From Cycas panzhihuaensis (taxonomy: Eukaryota; Cycadophyta): a stretch of 64,000 bases of DNA. The notes below the pieces were generated by a model, which ran no database searches, was not told the origin of the DNA, and worked only from the letters and a program-made list of their open reading frames with translations. Both the position numbers and the translations under genes were made by a program. The stretch is taken from positions 234,119,741 to 234,183,740 of the forward strand of contig CM041465.1 in the NCBI GenBank assembly GCA_023213395.1. Direction: 5' to 3'. Below, one piece after another: positions 58,171-64,000 of this stretch. Within the stretch, counting starts at the first letter, position 1. Every line of letters begins with the position of its first letter.

Positions 58171-59420
58171 CCTAGGCTTTTGTGGCCCATATATCTCTGA
58201 ATCTTAGAAGAGGAGTAAATATGGTAGTGTATAGGTACATCAACTTTGGCTCTTTACTATCCACTATCAGAGGTTGTCCCTCTACATATACGTGAGGGAA
58301 AAGCATGACCACGACCCTATGAACTAGCTTTGTCATAGTCCTCTCTCTTTGCAACCAAGTAAATCCATGTGTCAATAAGGATATTGGCATGAAAATAATA
58401 TAAAATAAGAAAAAGCTACCCAATAAATAGATGTAAGCAAAAACCATAGCTAAAAGAGGAGGATACCTCTTGGGATAGTTGATACCCCTAGTGCCACCTT
58501 CTCACCAACTCTTAGGACCTCCTCTCTCTTGACAGACATGGCCACCTCACTGGCAACAACCATAGCCTCATCCCCCTCTAGTCAGGTAGCTATATCTCCC
58601 TCGTCGACCTCATTTCCTAGATCTACTACTGGCTTCACTATAGCCCTCTCCCCTTGGTCACTATCCTAATAGACAATGTGGTATGGATGGCATATATAAT
58701 TATCTAGTTTCAACAAATCTAGAGATGCACTGACCACTAATCTCCTAACCTACTATGGCTCTCTGATACTCCTAAAATGGGAAAGTCATTGATGGATAAG
58801 GGGCCCATTAGCTAACAATAGCTAAGGGGCTACCATAGGCCCTACTCCCTTAAAGTGATTAAAGAACTAATACTAAAGTAGGGAATAATAAGAGAAGCCA
58901 TCTTGTCTTGCCACCTGAATCTAATCTAGCTAGACTATAATGTTATCCACTATTAGGGTAGCCTAATCTAATCTCTATCCCTCCTTATCATGATAAATGG
59001 TCTCTATCCATCCTCCTGGGATGTCCCTATAATTTTGTTTCTGGGAAATCTAGAATAGAATAGTAAAAATAATAAGTTTCCTTAGTCAAGGAATATTTAA
59101 TACCTTGATGATCCTAATCACAATCGTACGCCAATCCTAGCGGCCCCTACCATAGAAAAATTAGGCTACCTCCTGATGTACAACATCTGTGTTAGGCAAG
59201 ACCCTTAGTATAGCTAGTGCTCTACTCACTAAGTCCTTTAAAATCCTTTGTATGTCTGATGGAGTGATCGTAAGGTCCCCAACTCCTAGTAGGTGGAATA
59301 TATGCCTCCTGTAGTCCTAATGTGAGATGCTATTTATTAGTAGGGCCTAATTAGAGTCATACTGTCATGATGTGACAACTCTAAATAGACCATATTACCT
59401 TAAGACACCCTAGTCTAGGC
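58171..59420 (-). pseudogene. Second plant-mobile-domain-like relic, many stops
   Basis: From about 59,380 leftwards one frame can be followed for nearly 300 codons with about 17 stops, mostly TAG, and no clear indel until about 58,450. It begins HQDYRRHIFHLLGVGDL-like and GDLTITPSDIQRIL (TAG read as Gln in the first), resembling the THTFHLP-GE-TITL-DV-ILGL core of plant mobile domains. A possible 54 bp intron lies at 59,050-59,103. Later parts include HIVYQDSDQGERAIVKPVVD-like sequence (one stop). In a shifted frame there is a 91-codon open stretch (58,172-58,447) with MPISLLTHGFTWLQRERTMT and VVMLFPHVYVEGQPLIVDSK. I do not know this last sequence. The region probably belongs to another Tat-like element. 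Confidence 0.45.
59050..59103 (-). other. Possible intron in the second relic
   Basis: On the minus strand ATCAAG is followed by GTATTAAATATTCC and the segment ends ACTATTCTATTCTAG. The acceptor matches that at 45,517-45,530. Confidence 0.4.
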
Positions 59421-59669
59421 TAGTCATTAATTATGCTAGTGCTAACATCATCACCCCAATGTTTTTGCAGTTATTACTGCCATAACTACCTGTAATCTAA
59501 CTAAGAAACTACCTATTAGTCACCTGCTAGACAATGGAAGAAACCCCTTACCTAGATAGGTAAAAACAAACTAAATTATGAGCAATGAAATTATTTAAAA
59601 AATATTTAATTCTATTATATACTACAGAGAAGTTCATAGTATTATACATGACCAAGTGGTGTGTAGACT

Positions 59670-59731
59670 GTATCACATAGATTTTCTTATAGTACCATAT
59701 TTATATATGTGGTACTATAGAAAACTCTACA
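59670..59731 (+). repeat. 20 bp GTAC repeat, locus 3
   Basis: Three units: GTATCACATAGATTTTCTTA, a 22 bp middle unit starting TAGTACCATATT, and GTACTATAGAAAACTCTACA. CpG has been lost throughout. Confidence 0.5.
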
Positions 59732-60720
59732 ACATTGATTGTAGCCACCCTAAAAAGTAGAAACAATCATTATACTACCCTTGTATGAACCTAAAGTAGG
59801 TCTATCATGACTAGGGCATCTAAAAACCCCAGTCCAACCTCTTAAAGGACCCTAAATGAGTCCCATTAGGCCCCATAATCCTAAAATAGGTACTACCTGA
59901 CTACTAAAAAGCTCAAGGAAAAAGCAAGTTCAACGTTATGATCCACTCACTAGGTCCACCCTTACTACATGCATGGCATCCTCTAGATCCTAAAGACTTC
60001 TTCTGTGTGATGATTTGATGGTTGAATCTCTCCTAGTGAGCTTGCAAAAGTGAAGGAAATTAGGGGTGGCAAGGGGATTTTCTAAGAATCTCTAATGAGT
60101 GATAGTAATAATGAATTCTAGATTCTTAATGGACTCATTATTATTCAACCTCCTTTGTTAAGCTCCCCAAAGTTGTTTACCTATTTCCCATTCTAATCAA
60201 GCCATTAGATAGGTATTCTTGGGACCATTCTTACCTTCTTAAGGAGTGAGGCCCTCTTTATCTCCTAGACACTATTTTTCTCACCTTTTATGTGTAATAA
60301 TGATGGTTTCTACCCTTTTTTAGGGAGGCCCTTTAACCAAACTCATTTGTTTAAAACCCTATTAGTGCTTATAGTCTTTAGTTCTATATCGATATATTGA
60401 GCTCTCATTTTATAGCTATATTAGCCTCTCTTATTGCTTGATAAAATCTCACTCTCTTTTCTGATCCTATTATTAAGCTTTTGATAACCCTTTGGCCTGA
60501 TCGATGAGCTCCTTACATCATCACCTCTCTTCCCCATAAGGTAATGCCTTCACAAGCCTCGTTGCCTAGCCTAAAGTCTCTCCTATCTTCTCACTGAGTG
60601 GTTTTTTGTGACTTTTAGGACTCATCATTCTTCACTTAGGTTTCTTCTCTCTTCGTATTTTTCCCCTACAAAAGAGCAATATTTATCTATCTCTTTGGTG
60701 TACAACCACCATCCTTCTCC
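59732..60720. other. Unassigned decayed sequence
   Basis: No domain recognised on either strand. The composition and many TAG/TAA triplets resemble the neighbouring relics. The sequence just before 60,721 (PPSF-like) may be the lead-in to the RNase H. Confidence 0.4.
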
Positions 60721-61140
60721 ATGGCCTTACTCATCTACACTAATAGAGGTAATCGTGGTAACCTAGGGGCCTCCACTATAACTTAGATAATTCGTGATCC
60801 TTCTAGTTATACCATCATGCATTTTAGGATTTATTTGCCCAAATCCATGAATAATGAAGTGAAGTATGTGGTCATAATTGAGGCCTTGATTGACACACTT
60901 TATTTCTATAATGGCCATGTTATCTTGCATTATAACTCCTAGGTTATAATATCTTGGCTAACCTATTTTTATTGAGTCCTTTGCATGAGGTTGAGGTCTC
61001 TAGCTATGATAGCTAGGTCCTTATTAACTCATTTCTCCTTGGTCAATGTTTGGTATATCCCTCATGACTAAAATATGGAAGCCAATAGCTTGGTTAACCT
61101 CATCCTTTAGCATTTCTTGTAGCTTGTAGATGACTCCCTT
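60721..61140 (+). pseudogene. Archaeal-type RNase H pseudogene, catalytic Asp changed to Asn
   Basis: One frame from ATG at 60,721 spans a whole RNase HI-like domain with six stops and no indel. The pattern is clear: YTNRGNRGNLGAS (canonical DGASKGNPG), IIRDPSSYTIMHFRIYLPKS, NNEVKYVVIIEALI (canonical NNEAEY-A-I-GL), VILHYNS (canonical V-DS), SLLTHFSLVNVWYIPHD and NMEANSLVNLIL (canonical N--AD-LAN). The three catalytic aspartates (DG, DS, AD) all read Asn. Such domains were captured by Tat-lineage Gypsy elements and plant L1 LINEs, and also exist as cellular RNase H proteins. Neighbouring RT or integrase was not found, so its source is open. Confidence 0.75.
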
Positions 61141-62070
61141 TTGACCCAATGGGCTCCCTATTAGAAAGGGTCTTAGGGGATAACCCTCCCCCTTTCCTTA
61201 CTTAACCTCCAAAAGTGGTCGTTAATAAGGTAAAACTATGGAGACCAAGACCTCTACCCACCTAGTTCTTACCTTTGGTTGGTGTGATGATACATCCCCT
61301 CATCTCCTTAAAGGTTTTCTTAGGTTTATAAACACTATTTTAGGGTCATATCACCTACTTGGTATATTACCAGGGCACCCCCCTAGATGTTACCTTTTTC
61401 TCTTTTGCCTACACATGCTTAAGATTTATAGTCGCCTACCTTGGGATTGATTCGGTTATACACCCATCTTCCTTCTCAACTTGTGCCTCTTAATAGCACA
61501 CCTATTGTGATACTTATTCCCCCTTCATGACCCACATACATTTGATTTATAGTTATTATTCATATTAACATCATTTGTATTGACAACATTCACCATCATC
61601 ACAACTTCAAAGAGATGAGGTTCTATTGCCAAGGGAGGCAGTGTTTCCCAGCTACTAGGAATGGATTAGGAGATGACAACACACAAGTAAGTAAAGGTAC
61701 ATATCTCTTCCATACTCACAGATTTAGAATTATGTGGTTGGGTCTTAGATGATGATTAAATACATGTTTGATGTTTTCTTTTCTTTCCTATCTTTATTTT
61801 ATGCCAATGAGGATTAGGACTTCTGTCCAATGCCCTAGAGCCCACCATTATAGCCTAATGGTTAATGAGATGACCTTTTTACTATCCTTGTAACTTCATT
61901 TCCATTAGAGTTTTGACCCTTGGTTGTTTATTCCATTTTATTTTTTACATTGGCTACATGTTGTTAATCATTTAGTGGTCTTAGGATCAATAAATAAGAG
62001 TTAAAAGTGATAGCATGCAGTGTTATGGTAAAATTTTAATGATGTATTATAATATTACATTGACTATTGC
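61141..62070. other. No recognised genes
   Basis: No domain on either strand. One short plus-strand open frame (61,238-61,450) has no recognisable motif. Confidence 0.45.
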
Positions 62071-62081
62071 TTGTAAAAGTA

Positions 62082-62150
62082 GTACCGTAGAGTATTTCAC
62101 AATATCATATACATGTTTACAGTACCATAAAGAACTCTATGGTATGATTA
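62082..62150 (+). repeat. 20 bp GTAC repeat, locus 4
   Basis: Three exact 20 bp steps: GTACCGTAGAGTATTTCACA, ATATCATATACATGTTTACA, GTACCATAAAGAACTCTATG, then a partial GTATGATT. Confidence 0.6.
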
Positions 62151-62209
62151 TCAAAGCATTTAGTCATAGCTAGTAACATTCAAATTACATGATTGGTACT
62201 TCCCTGTTA

Positions 62210-62500
62210 GACGTGGTAGACCATAGCAGGACCAGGTTAGGGCACAATGGTCTAGGGAAGCCTCCTAACATACTAAACTACTATTTTATTTGGATTTAGA
62301 GAGGAAATAATAAAAATTAAACCATGGTAATCCATGGTTTCTAGGTGATGGTTTCTTATCCAAAACCACCACCCTTGCACCTTGATTCCTCTTATAAAAT
62401 CCCTTATTTTTAAGGGGGTAGGGTTTTCTCTAGCTTCCTTGTTCTTCTATTAATTCCATTGTTACTTGAGCTTAGTTCATTCTTCCATGAGTTTAGTCTA
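62210..62500 (+). promoter_or_regulatory. Promoter-like segment
   Basis: After the 20 bp repeats the sequence becomes GC-mixed and contains CTTATAAAATCCC near 62,391, followed about 20 bp later by AGGGGGTAGGGTTTTCTCTA, which resembles a TATA box and a pyrimidine-rich transcript start. It could be the U3/R junction of an LTR read to the right. LTR ends were not located. Confidence 0.35.
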
Positions 62501-63599
62501 ATTTGCAGAAATTCTAAGTCTTGGTTGAGTGAGTCCATATGCTCAATCTTGGTTGGACATGGTGGAAATCTTGATTCTTAATCTCGATTCTCATCAACTT
62601 GGCTTTGTTATCTTACTCTTAGGACCGAATACCTTAGATTATCACCATCTTTGGTCTTATCTTCTCAAAAATCTATGAAGTATACTTAATTGGAGCTTGG
62701 AACCTCAAGTAATTGCCATTATTTTCATGGGACCATGACTTGGAAGGAGGATTCGACCATCATAGGAAGGTTTGGGAAGGATCACTTAGTAGCTACCAGC
62801 TCTTATTTTCTCCTTAATCTTGGGTAATCCTATTCTTATTGCATGATGCTAGATTTTCCTTGTATGAACTTCCTCTATCTCACTCTTAGGCCATGTTGCC
62901 ATGTATTGTATTCATTTCACTTTAGAAATAACTTGAAGGTGCCTTGCTGCTGTGCTTTTATCTCTCTTTATTAATTTATTGACCAAGTTATATGCATTTG
63001 GAGGGGTTTCCTTTGGCCACACCAAGGAAACCACCTAAATTAGGAAGGCTAGTACCATCTTGAGGCACCCCTCACCCCTCTTTCATATATTACACACTTT
63101 CATGCTCCTTCTTTCTTTGTAATGTATGTCTTTGCTTGTGTATAACATATGCATTTCTTTGGTAATGCATGGAAAGTAGTGTTACAAATCATATTGTATG
63201 TCTTGTTAGCTTGGGTTTTCTCCTAACATTGCATGTAGGGTATAAGATAAGCTCTTTCAAGGAATCTGAAATACTTAATAACAGATCATATCATCTAAGG
63301 TAAGCTCTCCCTTCTTATTTATTTTATCTTCTAGATTTGTTAACTTTTGTTATATTTAACATGTTATTATTTTGATTTGGGGTGGGTAAGTGGTGACCCT
63401 CACCTCATAACAACATGATAGAAAAGTGGTGATGAAGCTACATCAAGGAAAGGAATCCTCATCAACCATCTTTATCATGTGTATCTTTATCATCTTTTTA
63501 ATTTCTCTTTCTTGCTACATATATATGCTTTATTTTTTGATTGTATATATATTCTATTCCCTTTATTCCCCTTTAACTGAAAGAAAGTAAGAAAAAAAG

Positions 63600-63600
<1 letters not shown>
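62501..63600. other. No recognised genes
   Basis: AT-rich sequence without domains. A CTAAG-GTAAGCTC donor-like site lies near 63,300. Confidence 0.4.

Positions 63601-63603
<3 letters not shown>

Positions 63604-63641
<38 letters not shown>
63604..63641 (+). repeat. (GA)19 microsatellite
   Basis: An uninterrupted GA dinucleotide run. It produces spurious open frames on both strands. Confidence 0.95.
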
Positions 63642-63643
<2 letters not shown>

Positions 63644-64000
63644 ACATGAACCCATTCCCCTTTCAAATCCCTCTTTATCTTCTTTCCCTCTTTGCTTTAC
63701 CTTGGAAAGATTATAAAAAAAAAATGGGAAAGATAGAAAGAAGTGTAAAAGAGAGAGAAAGGAGAGTGAGACTTGATGCTTCTTGCATATTACTTTTCTA
63801 TTGCTTGGTTGTTTTCCTCTTTTTTGCAATAAATATATGAACAACTAGTATTAAAGAAGAACCCCAAGTAGAATGCAAAACTATTTTGCAACCTAAAAGT
63901 AGATAAAGAATAGCCCAAACCTCTTCCACCCTCTTCACTTATCCTTCTTACGATACCACCTCCTTAAGAGGAGGTCTTTTGACCACTTACCATAAGAGGA
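63642..64000. other. No recognised genes at the right edge
   Basis: Purine-rich and AT-rich sequence. Open frames here derive from low-complexity tracts. Confidence 0.45.

Noticed and set aside
58172-58447. A cellular membrane protein on the minus strand
   Set aside because: The open stretch is continuous with a stop-riddled frame containing a plant-mobile-domain-like motif, so an element-derived relic is more likely. I keep its identity as unknown.
63563-63844. ORFs on both strands around the GA microsatellite
   Set aside because: Ser-Leu or Arg-Glu runs are direct translations of the GA repeat.

Overview
The window is nuclear repeat DNA from a land plant, most likely a seed plant with a large, transposon-rich genome. 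It is mostly AT-rich, has no bacterial gene structure, and almost all recognisable coding sequence belongs to plant Ty1/Copia and Ty3/Gypsy LTR retrotransposons. No intact cellular gene, rRNA gene or tRNA gene was recognised. I do not name a species.

Left flank (1-10.57 kb). The first ~1.6 kb is unusually GC-rich and looks like promoter, LTR or untranslated sequence read on the minus strand. A second CpG-rich block lies at 3.34-3.97 kb. Between them and up to 8.4 kb is AT-rich sequence without recognisable genes. From 8.4 to 10.57 kb lies the 3' half of a decayed minus-strand Copia element (RT, RNase H, polypurine tract, LTR remnant).

Central array (10.57-33.10 kb). This is the most striking object: 15 complete and one truncated head-to-tail copies of a ~1.14 kb unit. 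Each unit is one ~650 bp LTR plus a ~490 bp internal region of a minus-strand Copia derivative, so the array reads LTR-internal-LTR-internal with every LTR shared between neighbours. The internal region keeps the primer binding site, the start of gag and the polypurine tract. Protease, integrase, RT and most of RNase H are missing, and gag is joined in frame to the last part of RNase H. A non-autonomous retroelement has thus become a satellite-like tandem repeat. A separate plus-strand Copia element (27,843-32,981, 202 bp LTRs about 98% identical, target duplication TTTAC) later inserted into the LTR of unit 16.

Right part (33.22-57.79 kb). Two ~2.4 kb direct repeats, interpreted as LTRs, flank a decayed minus-strand Ty3/Gypsy element of the Tat/Ogre kind: gag, protease, RT, RNase H and integrase run from about 55.3 down to 48.3 kb. 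Its long 3' region holds a plus-strand (antisense) reading frame with a plant-mobile-domain-like motif, a 52 bp minisatellite and a series of short hairpin repeats. A younger chromovirus-like Gypsy element (35,135-41,829, target duplication ACTAA) sits inside its left LTR. The corresponding uninterrupted site is still readable in the right LTR near 57.3 kb.

Right flank (57.79-64 kb). This holds a second plant-mobile-domain-like relic on the minus strand, an archaeal-type RNase H pseudogene on the plus strand whose catalytic aspartates read as asparagine, and a promoter-like GC-mixed region near 62.1-62.5 kb. A degenerate 20 bp repeat occurs at four distant places, two in the left flank and two here.

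How the parts relate: nothing in the window is likely to encode a working protein. The layers give a relative order. The Tat-like element and the tandem array are old (strong divergence, many transitions). The chromovirus-like and Copia insertions are younger, with near-identical LTRs and perfect target duplications. Most damage is C-to-T or G-to-A, as expected for long-methylated plant repeats.
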